The notes beneath the pieces are model-generated. The model was not told the DNA's origin. It made no database searches and worked only from the letters and a program-made list of their open reading frames with translations. Shown here one piece after another: positions 22,756-34,958 of a DNA stretch of 64,000 nucleotides. This stretch comes from Mikania micrantha (taxonomy: Eukaryota; Streptophyta; Magnoliopsida; Asterales; Asteraceae): contig CM018680.1 of the NCBI GenBank assembly GCA_009363875.1, positions 17,059,608 through 17,123,607 on the forward strand, in the 5' to 3' direction. Each line of letters begins with the position of its first letter. Position 1 is the first letter of the stretch. A program made the translations under genes and the position numbers.

Positions 22756-23340
22756 TTGTGTGCCAAATGTCAGTACCATCATGCTGCTAATACTCCCTGC
22801 AAGCACTGTACGAGATGTAGAAGAAAAGGCCATTGGGTCCAACAATCCAAAATGGCACGTGTTCAAGCAGTGAACAATGCTGCTTTAGCCCTCCCTCCAC
22901 CTAACAATCAGAATCAAAACAATGGCGGATGCTATAACTGTGGCGAAACTGGTCAGTTTTCAAGGAAGTGCCCAAAGAGGATGCAACCGGCATCTCAAGC
23001 ACCTAGTGGAAGAGCTTTCGCTTTGGGAGCTCCAGCTGCTCCTCAGGACCCAAATATGGTCACTGGTACTTTTCTTTTACATGACTTTTATGCATCTATT
23101 CTATTTGACACTGGTGCAGATCAGAGTTTTATCTCGGCCGACTTTGCATGCCAACTTAATCATGTTGAAGAATCTTTAGACTCCGCTTATAACATTGAAG
23201 TAGCAAATGGGAAACAAATCACAGTTAGTACAGTATTTAGAAACTGCCCATTAACACTTAATGGCCAAACATTCACCATGGAATTGGGTAGTTTTGACAT
23301 CATTGTATCTCTCAATAGGGTGTAAGTCATCTGTTCCAAA
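22756..23340 (+). pseudogene. Gypsy-1 gag zinc knuckle and protease
   Basis: Reads CAKCQYHHAANTPC and a second knuckle CYNCGETGQFSRKC in which the zinc-binding His is Gln. The protease follows with GTFLLHDFYASILFDTGADQ (DTGA intact) and ends VIISLNRV-like at 23323-23325, where a TAA replaces a Glu codon of the sister copy. A short segment before SLNRV (the IGMDWL region of relatives) is missing. Confidence 0.85.
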
Positions 23341-24880
23341 AAGATGCTTCGAATTCCAGTGACGAATAAACGAGTGTTGGAAGTTCGAGGGGAACATGCA
23401 AAACAGAGTGTTAAAATCATATCTTGCATAAAGGCACGTAAGTGTTTACAGAAGCAGTGTGTAGCCTTCCTGGCTAACGTGGTGGAGAGAGAGAAAGACA
23501 AGATCAAGATACAAGACGCGCCGGTAGTAAAAGAGTATCCGGAAGTATTTCCTGACGATCTACCAGGTTTGCCACCAGCATGACCGGCAGAGTTCCGTAT
23601 TGACTTAGTTCCTGGAGCAACTCCCTTTGCTAGATCACCTTATAGGTTAGCACCTTTAGAGATTCAGGAATTGTCAAATCAGTTGCAAGAATTATTGGAT
23701 AAGGGTTTCATCCGACCGAGCTACTCACCGTGGGGAGCTCTGGTTTTGTTGTGAAAAAGAAGGATGGATTCTTTCGAATGTGCATAGATTACAGGGAGCT
23801 GAAAAAATTAACCATCAAGAATTGGTATCCATTGCCGAGAATTGATGATTTTTTTGACCAACTACAAGGAGCACAGTATTTCTCGAAGATCGATTTACAA
23901 TCCGGATATCATCAACTCAGAGTTCAAGAAGAAGACATACCTAAGATGACTTTTCGAACCCGTTATGGACATTATTAGTTTATGGTAATACCCTTCGGAT
24001 TGACAAATGCACCTGCGGTTTTCATGGACCTCATGAACCGAGTGTGCAAGCCGTATCTGGATCAGTTTGTCATTGTCTTTATTGATGACATACTGATTTA
24101 TTCCAAGAGCAAAGCAGAACATGAGCAACACCTCAGGAAGATTTTGGAGCTGTTAAAGAGAGAACAACTCTATGCCAAATTCTCTAAGTGTGAATTTTGG
24201 CTTGGAGAAGTTCAATTCTTGGATCATGTAGTCAACAGTGAAAAGAATACATGTAGACCCTACCAAGATCGAAGCTATTAAGAATTGGGATACTCCTACA
24301 ACCCCGACGGAGATACGGTCTTTTCTGGGACTAGCGGGTTATTATAGAAGGTTTATTTCAAACTTTTCTAAGATAGCCTTGCCTCTCACCAAGTTAACTC
24401 AGAAAAGTGAGTCATTTGTTTGGGAGCAGAAACAAGAAGATGCTTTCCAGACATTTAAGCAGAAGTTATGTGATGCTCCAATCTTATCTCTCCCAGAGGG
24501 TACATATGATTTGGTAGTGTATTGTGACGCTTCCTATCAGGGACTAGGTTGTGTGTTAATGCAGCGAGACAAAGTTATTGCGTATGCCTCAAGACAGTTG
24601 AAGATACACGAGAAGAACTACACGACACATGATCTAGAACTGGGAGCAGTAGTCTTCGCATTGAAGATTTAAAGGCATTACTTGTATGGAACCAAGTGTA
24701 CCATCTTCACTGATCACAAAAGTCTACAGCACATCTTTGATAAGAAGGAACTCAACATGCGATAGCGTCATTGGGTTGAACTTCTGAATGATTACGACTG
24801 TGTGATCAAGTATCATCCTAGTAAGGAAAATATTGTAGCAGATGCTTTAAGTCGGAAGGAATGGGTCAAACCCCTGCGCG
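23341..24880 (+). pseudogene. Gypsy-1 reverse transcriptase and RNase H
   Basis: RT reads CIDYRELKKLTIKN, FSKIDLQSGYHQL (motif A Asp kept) and FIDDILIYSKS (catalytic pair kept). RNase H keeps YCDASYQGLGCVL, THDLELGAVVFALK and FTDHKSLQHIF. Breaks: TGA at 23581, frameshift near 23745, TAG at 23977, frameshift near 24240, TAA where relatives have Trp near 24670, and further stops near 24763. Compared with Gypsy-4 it is the same protein in a more decayed state. Confidence 0.88.
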
Positions 24881-25794
24881 TGAGAGCAATGGGAATGGCT
24901 GTGTAGACAAGTCTACATGACAAGATTGTGCAAGCTCAACATGAATTAGTGAAACAGGGTAATCTAAAGAACGAACTTGATTGTGGAGCTAAACGATAGT
25001 TTGAGACGAAACCAGATGGAGTTATCTACTACCAAGATCGCGTGTGGATTCCTGTGGTAGATGAATTGAGAAAGCTTATTCTTGACGAATCGCACAAGAC
25101 CAGGTACTCAGTACACCCGGGCGCCGATAAGATGTACCAAGATTTATGGGGATTTTATTGGTGGAAGGGAATGAAGAAAGATATAGCCGAGTATGTCAGT
25201 CGATGTCGGACATGTGCGAAGGTTAAGGCGGAACACCAGAAATCGTCAGGTTTACTGGAACAACCCGAGATTCCGCTATGGAAGTGGGAACAAATAGCTA
25301 AGGATTTCATTACCAAGCTACCCCGCACTTCTAGTGGTCATGATACAATTTGGGTAATCATCGATCGGTTGACCAAATATGCTCAGTTCTTGCCATTGCG
25401 TGAAACCTTCATGATGGATAAACTGGCGAGATTATACATCAATGAGATAGTGGTGCGCCACAGTGTACTATTGTCTATCATATCAGATCGAGATAGCAGA
25501 TTAACATCAAAATTTTGACAGTCATTGCAGAAGTCACTAGGGACGAACTTGTACTTGAGCACAACTTACCATCCACAAACGGACGGTCAAAGCGAACGTA
25601 CTATACAGAACCTCGAGGACAGGTTGCTAATATGTATTTTGGATTTCAGTAGGAATTGGGATTCCCATTTGCCACTGATAGAATTATCCTATAATAACAG
25701 TTACCATAGTAGCATCGGATGCGCTCCATTCGAGGCACTTTATGGTAGAAAATGCCGGTCACCGATCTGTTGGACTGAGGTAGGAGATAACTGA
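24881..25794 (+). pseudogene. Gypsy-1 integrase
   Basis: After stops near 24904 and 24997 the frame reads the zinc region (HKTRYSVHPGADKMY, WWKGMKKD, RCRTCAKVKAEH), the core with KDFITKLP (first Asp), SIISDRD (second Asp), TTYHPQTDGQSERT and IELSYNNSYH (Glu), then APFEALYGRKCRSPICW. Stops fall at about 25516 (Trp to TGA) and 25792 (Arg to TGA). All three catalytic acids remain. Confidence 0.88.
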
Positions 25795-26337
25795 ATAACT
25801 GGGCATGAGCTTACTCAAGAAACCACAGATAAGATTATTCAGATACAACAGAGGTTACAAGCAGCCCAGAGCAGACAAAAGAGCTACGCAGACAAACGAC
25901 GCAAGCCGTTGGAATTCCAAGTGGGAGACCGTGTCATGTTGAAGGTATCCCCATGGAAGGGCGTAGTCCGCTTCGGAAAGAAAGGCATATTAGCACCACG
26001 ATACGTCGGACCATTCGAGATCATTCAACGAATCAGTCTTGTTAGTATAAGCTGAGATTACCAGATGAACTCAGCGATGTGCATGAAGTGTTTCGCGTCT
26101 CAAACCTTAAGAAATGCCTTGCGGACGAATCACTTATCATACCGGTTGAGGAAATTCAAGTGGACAAACAACAGCATTTGCGAAGTTAAACAACTGAAGC
26201 GAAGCCGTATTCCGATCGTCAAGGTTCGATGGAATTCAAAGCGCGGACCTGAATTTACTTGGGAACGCGAAGATCACATGAAGTCAAAGTATCCCCACCT
26301 GTTTGCAGAGAAAGTCGTATCTAATAACGATTGTTAA
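25795..26337 (+). pseudogene. Gypsy-1 integrase C-terminus and chromodomain
   Basis: Contains VGDRVMLKVSPWKGVVRFGKK, VGPFEII, a frame slip near 26040, then RSRIPIVKVRWNSKRGPEF with TWEREDHMKSKYPHLFAEK, the chromodomain-like end shared by all four gypsy elements. About 15 residues between GPFEI and the chromodomain are out of frame. The frame stops at 26335-26337, just before the polypurine tract. Confidence 0.85.
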
Positions 26338-26360
26338 ATTTCGGGACGGAATTTCACTAA

Positions 26361-26371
26361 CAAGGGGAGAC
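26361..26371 (+). promoter_or_regulatory. Gypsy-1 polypurine tract
   Basis: caaggggagac directly before the LTR TGTAAC; primer site for plus-strand DNA synthesis. Confidence 0.8.
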
Positions 26372-29300
26372 TGTAACATCAGTGCCGGAACCGTAGCTGG
26401 AACAACGACATATACAGTAAATCAGGTACAAACTATGTATATTACATATGTATTATTATCATTTGATGTTTAATACGAAACTATTACACATCTATTTTAG
26501 AAACATATTGGAAATCCACGGTTTTACAGTCAGAATTATATCTGACAACATAGAACTGTTATGTGAAGTTAGTTAGGATTTTATTATGTATAAACGTATG
26601 TGAGATTGTACGGAATCAAGCAATAATAGATGTCGTTATGTGAATATTAAACCGACGGAGTATTCGCGTGCGTGACAATTCGCATGAATATATCTGTAAG
26701 TTTAACGTTCTGAACGATATCTAATAATTAGAGAACCATATTAGAAGGTAACGTTGTCGTCGTGTTCGAACGAGTGACGATTTGTACGAATGCGCGCGAA
26801 AACAATGCAATCCGATTAAACAATTAAATTAAACGATTTTATAAATTTTAAAAAAAGATAAAAGATATTTAGAATATTATTATGAATTACAAGCTTAAAT
26901 TGTTTTGAAAATTTCTAATTTTACAACGTTACGTTTTAATTCGCGAAGTTCCGGAAACGACGCGTTTACGCGAAAGCAAGCGAAACCGAGGGAGACTGAA
27001 CACACCCGAACACACCCGGACTATTTAAACCCTAAAACCCACACATTTTCCTTTACAATTGCAGCCTCCATCTCCTTCTACCCCAAAATCTCGTCCTCCC
27101 GTCACCACCATACCTCCACCACTTCAAACCTTAATATCTCTCTCATTTCTCCATCAAATTCAACGATCTAGTAGTCAAAACGACCGTGAGAACGAGAGGA
27201 ACAAACTAGTACAATTGATCGGAGCTGAAACGGACTGGATTGGTCGCAGTTTTAGAGAGAAGTTGTTGCTGAAGTGGGTTTTCTACTATTCACGTGAGGT
27301 ATGCTTCTAAATCGTCTTTATCGTTTCAAATCAGTTGGGATAAACACTAAAACAACTTTAGAAACATGTAGGTCATGAAGAGATGAAGAAATAGAGCTTT
27401 GAATCATCAAAAATGTATAGGCAAGCTCAAACGAGCTGATTTTTGGGGCTGCTGCTGTTTGGTAAGTCCTCTCGAACACAACGGCTTTTATGTCGATTTT
27501 AGAGCATCAAAACCCCTAGAACTTGCACCAAATAGACATAGGAACCTAAAAAACATGTTGGATTGATGTTTTGGACGGTTGGGAATCAATTTGAGGATGG
27601 ATATTGGCAAAATTCGAGCTCAAAAGGGGCTGTTATGAGGCTGTTGCAGTTCTGACGAACAACGTTGTTCCCAGCCTATTTTGGACCCACTAACGTCTTA
27701 GGATTTGCACTAATTTGGTCTAGGAACTCATGGAACATCAAGGGTTAAATATTGGAGGGGCTGGGAGTGGTTAGAACCTTGGCAAATGGCTGCATTGATG
27801 GACAAAATGGGGCTGGAACATCAACACAATCAGCTCGATAGTGCTGCCAGGTTAGGGGGCTGTTTCATCGATGATAATCTGGTCATGGCCATCGATGTTA
27901 GGCAGCCCACTATCGACAACAATCTTTTGATCTTCCTCAAGTAGATAGACCACAAAATCAGTTGATTTAGATCAGAAATGAAACCGTGGGAGAAGTTAGA
28001 ACATAGGTATGTCGGGTAAAGAGTCATTTGAGTTTTCAAGGGTGTTAAACGATTGGGATGCCATCGATACTAAGTTTTCATCAACACAAAAGCTTTCTAA
28101 ACTCTTACAACATATAAACATATGTCTTAGCAATCAATTGGAATCCAAACACTTGGGGTTTTGTTAAATGAAACCACAATTTAAGATTTCAATATCAATG
28201 CTAGTATTGACAATGGTCTTAGGTGGTTAAACAAGTGTTAAACGAAACTTAGAGTTCATGTGTAGTAACTTAGCAACCTTTGAGGTTACTAAACTAAGTT
28301 TAAATTACTAAGTACATCAAGAATTGACATAATAAGTGGCTATGGGATTTCAAAGAATTAAAGAACGAGATGAGAACTATGGGAATTCAAGAAAAATGAC
28401 TAAGTATGGAATATTGACATTAGGATGCCAACATCCAATACTTAAAGTTTTTCATCAAGATTGACCATCAATTAATGTTCAAATGAATAAATTAGTTTAT
28501 AATCAATCTCAAGAATCAAGTTGGGCAACAAAGAACTATCAAAGGACTTGGAATTGATCTAAATTTGGTTAACTCAAGTTCTAACACGTTTAATTTGTGT
28601 TTTTCATAAAAATAACTTGTATTTTATTAAGTGTAATGACTTTTAACATGCAACTATGGTTTCATAAAGATCATCATAACTTTAAAAAGGGTATGATGTA
28701 ACTTAAAGGATTTTTTATACTTAACTTTTCTAATCTAAATAATGTATTTGTGAATGGTGATATACTAAACAAGTTAGACTCAAAATATCAACTTTATGTA
28801 AATAAGGTTGAATTTTAATTAGTCAAGGGACAATGATTCATAGAGGGTGTGTAACATAGGATAAGTAGAGAACAAGAGCGCGCATTTCTTGCTAGGTTCA
28901 TTTGCAATACAACATAGGTGAGTTCATTGCCCCTTTTCTAAATATTTTTGTTTTACAAACGCGGAGCTGAGAAGCATGCGTATATTATTTTCCTTGGATT
29001 ATATTTACTTGAATGCTTTTGCTTCATATATGTTTTACATGAAAAATTATTAGCTTAGATTTTGTCTAGGTAAATTTATTGTACGTTTTCAAAATGGGTT
29101 GTTTATTTCATCAAGAATAAATAACTATTTTAAATCAAAGAACTATTTTCAGTGGTCGGTTTTCAAAGAACTAAAGATATATTTCAATGAATTGTATACA
29201 ACGATCCATTTTCAAAAAACTAAAGAACTAGTACAGAGAACTATTTTCGACTATCTATTTTCATAGGTATGTCTGGGAAATATTCAAAGATAACATGTGC

Positions 29301-30226
29301 CAAAGAACTAATGATCTATACGGACATGAACAAACGCAGACGATCTAGAGGAAGTATAAAATCCTATACATCAAAAGATGCCCTAGCTAGACTGATTGAT
29401 TATTGGTCGCATGTTTGATGATATTTACAGATTTCCTCAACTACTAAGAACCTAGATTAGTAGACTAGTCTACTCGAGTATGACCAAGGCCCAATCATTT
29501 GGTCTTAGATTTTATTAAATGTTTATTTATTTGTTTATTTAAGCATTTTAACTAAATGTTTTTACAATTTATATGGCTGTTCATATGTATGTGATGAGCT
29601 TAAGAACTAAGAACTGTTGTGTTGATGATGAGGAATGAAACGCTTAATTATCAATAACTACAATATACTATGTGGCTCAGTATGTGGTGGGATGGCGGCT
29701 GGGGCTTGTCCCCTACATTTGCTCTATATATAAGAATACTTGGCTGGATTGTTTAGGTTGTTATTAATGAGGTTAAGGTTGTCATTCGGTCAGGTTTGTT
29801 CTAATTCATTTTCAAATAAAACTATATGAACTCACCAACCATGTGTTGACTTGATCTATTTGCATGACTTCTTAGGTGACGAACATGTTAACTAAGAAGT
29901 TCGTGCTTTTGACTAGGATGCCCAGATAGTGGACCTACTATTTTGGATGTGCATATTTTTGAAACATCATTATACATATTATTTTGTAGATCTTGTGCAG
30001 ATACAAGATGGAAGATTTATGATGTTATTAGTAGATTTAGATTGTTAAATTAAGAACAATATTGTTGTAATTTAACTTTGTAATTATATCTCATTTAGTA
30101 TTTTCTCATTTTATATCATGTGCAATGTAACAATCTGATCACTCTGATTATCATCCCAATATCGCACTCTGGGACTATTCCGCCCTACGAGACACTCGAT
30201 CCGGCCCACCGGCTCGGGGTGTGACA
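26372..30226 (+). repeat. Gypsy-1 3' LTR, uninterrupted
   Basis: 3855 bp, TGTAACATC to GTGTGACA, followed by aaaat. It serves as the empty-site reference for the Gypsy-2 insertion (near 28147). It has the TATA-like ctatttaaaccc at 27020, donor-like cacgtgaggtatgc (GT 27299-27300), ggtgagttcattgcc near 28917, TATA-type block at 29675-29735, tgaactcacc near 29828, and an acceptor-like gacttcttag ending at 29875. Confidence 0.93.
29675..29735 (+). promoter_or_regulatory. TATA-type LTR block, Gypsy-1 3' LTR
   Basis: cagtatgtggtgggatggcg, ggggcttgtcccctacattt, gctctatatataag. Partner of 18363-18420. Confidence 0.55.
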
Positions 30227-30925
30227 AAAATCTTGAAAAATCATCAGTCAGCACAAAACAATAAGATTCACCACCTATACTTTTCACATTGATGGGTCCA
30301 AAAAGATCCATGTGAAGAAGTTCAAGAGGCATGTTAATAGAAAAAAAATTATTTGTTTTGTGGGAATTCCTTTTCAGTTTGCCCATTTTACACGAGACAC
30401 ACATATCGGAAGTTTAAAATGTTTTACACGTACACCATAAACTAAATAATTATGCACAAGATGATTCATTTTCCGGATGTGGATATGTCCCATCCGCCTG
30501 TGCCATGAACGTGTGTCCTGTTCAGTAGCTTTGGACACTAGGCAAGTTTCCACATTATGTATTGTTTCCGCTTTTGTCATGTCAAGCACATAAAGATCCT
30601 TGCTACGCTCAGCTGTCATCAGAATCCACTCATCTAAAATATTAAATCCTTGCTTTAGCACATAACATCTTTCTTTGTCATACATCACTTTGTAATATTT
30701 ATCACAAATCTGCGATACACTCAACAAGTTGTTAGTTAATTTTTTACAAAAATTAACATTGTCAAAAGAAACCTTCCCGTTTGTCAAACTACCAATCCCT
30801 GTAATTTGACCTCCTTTGTCTCTAGCAAAGTTCACATAACTTCCCTTCACAGGCTTGACATCTCTAAACAATTCTAAGCCCCAGTCATATGGCGGGAACA
30901 TCCACTATCAACAATCCAACGATTA
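30227..30925 (-). pseudogene. Copia-A protease and integrase N-terminus
   Basis: On the minus strand the protease active site reads WIVDSGCSRHMTG near 30905-30930, followed by a frame slip near 30885. The next frame gives DVKPVKGSYV.FA.DKGG and LLSVSQICD, the protease-integrase linker. The integrase zinc domain is SWHRRMGHIH..KM with CVSCKMGK, after another slip near 30400. The core starts LLHMDLFGP (first Asp) and runs to LTDDFSRF, where Gypsy-1 cuts it at 30226. The second half is at 1937-2756. Confidence 0.88.
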
Positions 30926-30980
30926 TTAATATGGCCCGTGGATGTAACCTGCACAATAAAATAAAAAAAATTGTCAGAAT

Positions 30981-32150
30981 TCAAAATGGATGACCTCCGC
31001 CATTTCGGCGTCGAGTCTCCCGGAATGGACCCTTTCCATTCTTTTGTGAAGACCTAATTGAATAACCATCATCACTTGTATTTTCTTCTTTCTTATAAAA
31101 TTCATCACGCGATCTGTTCTTGAGTTTCCAAAATGAATTAGATTTGATAGGTTGTTTTGAAAATAAAGATCTTGAAGAAAAATTTTCAAATTGCTCATCA
31201 TCAGATGAAGTCACAATTTTCACAATCTTTTTAACATTTCTTTTATTTTCAGAATCTCTTTTCTTTTGTTTAATTTCTTCCTGCACCCAAAAACAATCAG
31301 GGTTGAATTTTCTAAGAACTCTCATCTCATCTTCAATAGGTCTATCTTTCCTAGAACTTCCACTATCAACCTGCACCTGAAACTCCTCATCAGAACTCTT
31401 TGTTAATTTGTTATTAGGACAATTAGCATAAATATGCCCTTTACCACAACAAGTAAAACACTTGAGTGTTTCCTTTGGTGAGAAAGACCTCAAACTGCCA
31501 CAATCACTTGAAATGAATCCTATATTGCAGTCAGCAACCAAATGACCCCTTTTACCACATAGGTAATACTTTCTTTCTTTAATTTGAGTTTTTGGTGAAG
31601 GTTCATCACAAAAACTTGATGAACTGAAAGGTCTTGAGATAACCTTGGAGGATAAACTTTTGTTTCTTAAACCAGTTGAACTTTTATTTGAGTTATTCAT
31701 TTTCTTTTGAAAATTCTTTGTTTTAACTTTGTGCCCAATCCCAAAATTATCAAATAAAAAATCCACCTTTTCCACTTTCTTAGAAATCACATTTTTCTTT
31801 TGAAAATTTCCACTAGACTCTCCTTGATGTATCTTAGATGATCTAATATACACAATCGGTTAAAGTGTAGTGGTTGGTTTGGTTTAAATCACTGGTTTAG
31901 AAATTTGTGTGGTTTTAAGTACAACTTTCTGAACTTGCTCAATTTCAGATTTTGACTGCTTGGTTTCAACAATCTTTTTCTCAACACCTTTTCCTTTGTA
32001 TCCCTTTTGTCTCAAAATATCGAAAGAATATTCCGACTCAGTGATGTCTTCGATGATTGGGGCATCACTGTCAAGTGATACCTTTTCATCAGAAGACGAG
32101 ACTCTAGCATTGGCAATAACATTTTCAAATTCAGACTCAGTTAAAGAAGC
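30981..32150 (-). pseudogene. Copia-A gag C-terminal part with two decayed zinc knuckles
   Basis: Lysine- and serine-rich frame (30981-31853 plus upstream to 32150) with YYLCGKRGHLVADC, a CCHC knuckle whose first Cys is Tyr, and CFTCCGKGHIYANC, which is complete. Long charged gag tails with extra knuckles are seen in SIRE-type copia elements. A stop near 31860 divides the frame. Confidence 0.75.
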
Positions 32151-33943
32151 TTAATGCACTTCTAGATTAGAGTCAATTTGTGGCCTTGGAACATAGCTTG
32201 GAGGAGTTGGTACTGCATGAAATCTCAAGCCAGTAGTATCATTCATTGATCTTTGCACAGCAGCAAAGTAATCGACAACATGCTGAGAATTCTGATAATT
32301 CTCAAACTTGCTTTTGTGCATTTCTGCCTCTACTCTAGCTGCTGACAGTTCTACTTTCAACTTTTGTACTGACTCGAGGTGCACAGAAACTGCATGATTA
32401 TTTTGCAAAACTTTAATTTTTAATTCCTCATTTTCTTTACCCAAATATACTATTTTTTGTCAAAATATTTTTCTCTTGAAACTAACTTTTTGTTAGCTTC
32501 AGTGCACTCGATCAGTTCAATGCTCAATTGAGCATTCATTTACATCAACTTCTCAATTATCTCCAAAAGTTCATTATTTACCTCCTCAGCCTTTTCTTTT
32601 CCCTTGTTTTCTTCTTCAGCCATAGAAGCCATAAAAGCACCCCTTAGATCATCGTATTTTTTTCCCCAGTCATATCCTTCATCTGCTTGACTGACTAAAG
32701 CTTTGGTTGATTCTTCAAGCTTCTCCTTTTTCTTTTGGTAAGCTTCTTTTAGTTTGAATGGATTCAAATTGGCTTGCTTCTTTGGATTTTTATATTCTCG
32801 AGCAAAATGACCCAATTCACCACAGTTGTAGCATTATGTAGCTTTTGGATTGAATCCAAAATTTGTATTACAATGAAAAGTGAACTTCTTTCCTGTTTTC
32901 TTCTCACACTTTTTAATTCTATTGATTGCAGTAGCCAAAGCCCACTGTGTATCTATAACTTCCATTTCATCATCATATATCTGCTCATAATCTTCAAAAG
33001 TAAGATTACAATTTCCTATCCTTCCAGCTATATGTTCATCATAAGCACTGACAACACATGAAAGTACTGACATGTGATCTCTTACAGCCTCCATAGTCAC
33101 TTTTCCCAGATTTGTAGTATTCAATTGAATTGGAGTAACAGATAAAGAATCAGACTTTTTCTTATTCCCAGAATAAGATGAACTTGAATTGGAGTAACTA
33201 GTAGATGCAGATGGTACCGAAGTACTTTCAGTAGTACTTGAGACAAAAGTTGTTTGTATTTTTGCTGACTGAACACGAGGTGTAAAAACTGATGCACCAT
33301 AAAATGAAGGATCCTGTGTTACATTAACTCTTCTAGCTTTTTTCTTGTCCTTCATTTCCTGTTCTTCTAACTTTTGAATAAACTCCACGAGTGTCATTCC
33401 TGGAAGGTTTTCTCTCAAAATCAACACCGGCAAAGCATCTGCAAAACAATCTATCTTCTCTTCTTCTGAATACTCAATACCACACTTACGTACTTCTGTC
33501 AACAAATGTCGACATCTTGTAATCAAAGCATTAAGACTCTCATTTCCTATGTAGTTGAAATTCTCAAATTCTTTTTCTCAAATCAGTTGCTTTCATCTTC
33601 TTGAGTTTAGTATTTCCCTCCACTCTTGCCTTCAATGCATTCATAATCCATATGATGACTTGTGTTCATCAAATTGATGAAGAATTTAATTAGGAATATC
33701 TTGGCTTAACATCCAATATGCTTTCTTCTCATAATCATATTTCTTTCGTTGTTCAACATCCAATCGATCAAGAGATTGGTCAAGATCCGTTCCAACCACC
33801 TTTGGTTGTTCATATGGTAATAAAATTCTTTCCCAAAGGTTTGTATCAGTACCATTTAGATGTGTCTCAAATCTACCTTTCCAGTTCTCATAATCAGAAA
33901 AATCAAGAAGTTTTGGTACTTTGTTTCCTAGACTCAGTTTCAC
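32151..33943 (-). pseudogene. Copia-A gag, capsid and coiled-coil region
   Basis: Starts at 33943 (MKLSLGNKVPKLLDF, YENWKGRFETHLNG), then, after a stop near 33686 and a decayed stretch, EEKIDCFADALP and LVEFIQKLEEQEMKDKKK (32834-33526). A knuckle at about 32790-32830 reads CYNCGELGHFAREY, with the last Cys changed to Tyr and a TAA just before it. Further downstream are heptad-like Lys/Glu stretches (32151-32815) that could form a coiled coil. Frames alternate, so no intact product. Confidence 0.8.
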
Positions 33944-34526
33944 TAATCAAAATACTTTGAATCTTTGAATTTTGATTCGCAACTGCTGCAAGCATATCCA
34001 CCATGTTTCAAATTTAATCAGCGAACCTTTTACTCTATTTCAAAACTCACGAACCTATGAATCAGATGAACTTTCTTGAAAACCTTTCTACCTTACGAAC
34101 CTTCTAGACCAACGAACCTTTTCAAAACCTTCTAGATCAACGAACCTTCTTGAAAACCTTTCTGTCCAACGAACCTCTCCAAACCTTTTAACCAACAAAC
34201 CTCAATCTGAATAGGTTCGTCACACAAACCTTAACAAACCTTAAAGTTCAGCTGAAAATCAACTGGTTCGTTTCACGAACCTGTAGTTCTGGCTTGAAAA
34301 TTTTGGCGAGAAAGTCTTCAAACTCTAGAGGGAAAACCTTCAAAGCTTCAAACCTTCTAGTTTACTGTTATTGACGATAAATCTCTGATTTTATCCAAAA
34401 AAATGTCAATAGATGATGATGAAATATCAAGAAAACATTCAGAAACTGAATATCAAACTCCAGCCATTTCATAATCTTCAAGAATGATTGATAGTCTTCA
34501 AAAACGTGTATATAACTCCACCAAAA
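33944..34526 (-). other. Copia-A leader between PBS and gag
   Basis: Non-coding. The plus strand from about 34045 to 34290 carries at least eight cgaacc or cgaacct/cgaacctt motifs. This is the same hexamer that fills parts of the gypsy LTRs, here in an unrelated copia element. Confidence 0.7.
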
Positions 34527-34538
34527 GCTTTGATACCA
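34527..34538 (-). promoter_or_regulatory. Copia-A primer-binding site (tRNA-Met)
   Basis: The minus strand reads TGGTATCAAAGC, one mismatch from the initiator tRNA-Met complement, one base inside the 5' LTR. It fixes the LTR edge at 34540. Confidence 0.88.
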
Positions 34539-34539
34539 C

Positions 34540-34958
34540 TGTTGATAGCTCTGGATCTTTAACTCGAATTCTATTAACAATTTTATCTATGCGGAATCTA
34601 GATAAAATCTATATGAATGAAAGACAATACAATCATGCTCGTAAATATCATGTTCATTGATATTGAAATCAGTTACAATTGCACACAAGAACACACAGTT
34701 CTGTTACACACACAAGTATGAGAAACACATGTTCTGTCAACACTACTGACAAAATCAGAAAACCTGCAAATATATACAAAACACCACACGAACCTACACG
34801 AACCATTAGGTTCGCCAGACGAAACTTTACAATACAAAGACCACAGGTTCGTTGAAACTAACATCCATGCATAGGTTCGTGGGCCAGAAGAACCTAGCAC
34901 AAATCTATACTAACTTAACCAAAACAACTTGAAAGCAATCTTTTACAATGTATCAACA
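34540..34958 (-). repeat. Copia-A 5' LTR
   Basis: 419 bp with perfect 8-bp inverted ends, TGTTGATA and TATCAACA. It holds several cgaacc/ggttcg motifs at about 34788-34892. Copia-B gag follows at once at 34959. The partner LTR is off-window, so the host duplication (probably catgg) cannot be checked. Confidence 0.9.

Larger units (their letters stand above)
2757..30226 (+). mobile_element. Gypsy-1, Tekay-like chromovirus, carries Gypsy-2 and a solo LTR
   Basis: Plus-strand Ty3/gypsy element starting TGTAACATC and ending GTGTGACA, flanked by perfect aaaat duplications in Copia-A. Own sequence: 5' LTR 2757-4524 plus 16642-18900, PBS 18904-18916, gag-pol 18956-26336, polypurine tract about 26361-26371, 3' LTR 26372-30226 (3855 bp). 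Gypsy-2 sits in the 5' LTR and sLTR-1 in gag. Integrase is C-terminal to RNase H and followed by a chromodomain-like segment, which defines a chromovirus. The gag-pol frame has at least ten stops and two or more frameshifts, so the element is dead. The long LTRs fit the Tekay/Del clade; the clade name is an inference. Confidence 0.92.
1..34958 (-). mobile_element. Copia-A, SIRE-like Ty1/copia retrotransposon, split by Gypsy-1
   Basis: Minus-strand Ty1/copia element with domains in the copia order: gag (33943 down to about 31000), protease (about 30920), integrase, reverse transcriptase, RNase H (163-717). Its own sequence is 30227-34958 and 1-2756; 2757-30226 is Gypsy-1, inserted in the integrase core with the 5-bp duplication aaaat at 2752-2756 and 30227-30231. 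The reading frame continues across the join once one copy of the duplication is discounted. The 5' LTR (34540-34958) is present; the 3' LTR is beyond the left edge. Many frameshifts and stops make it non-coding today. The placement near the SIRE/Maximus lineage rests on the long charged gag and on RNase H/integrase wording and is an inference. Confidence 0.9.

Noticed and set aside
34673..34900. 75-codon minus-strand ORF in the Copia-A LTR
   Set aside because: Lies wholly in the LTR and lacks any domain; ggttcg/cgaacc motifs give it odd composition.
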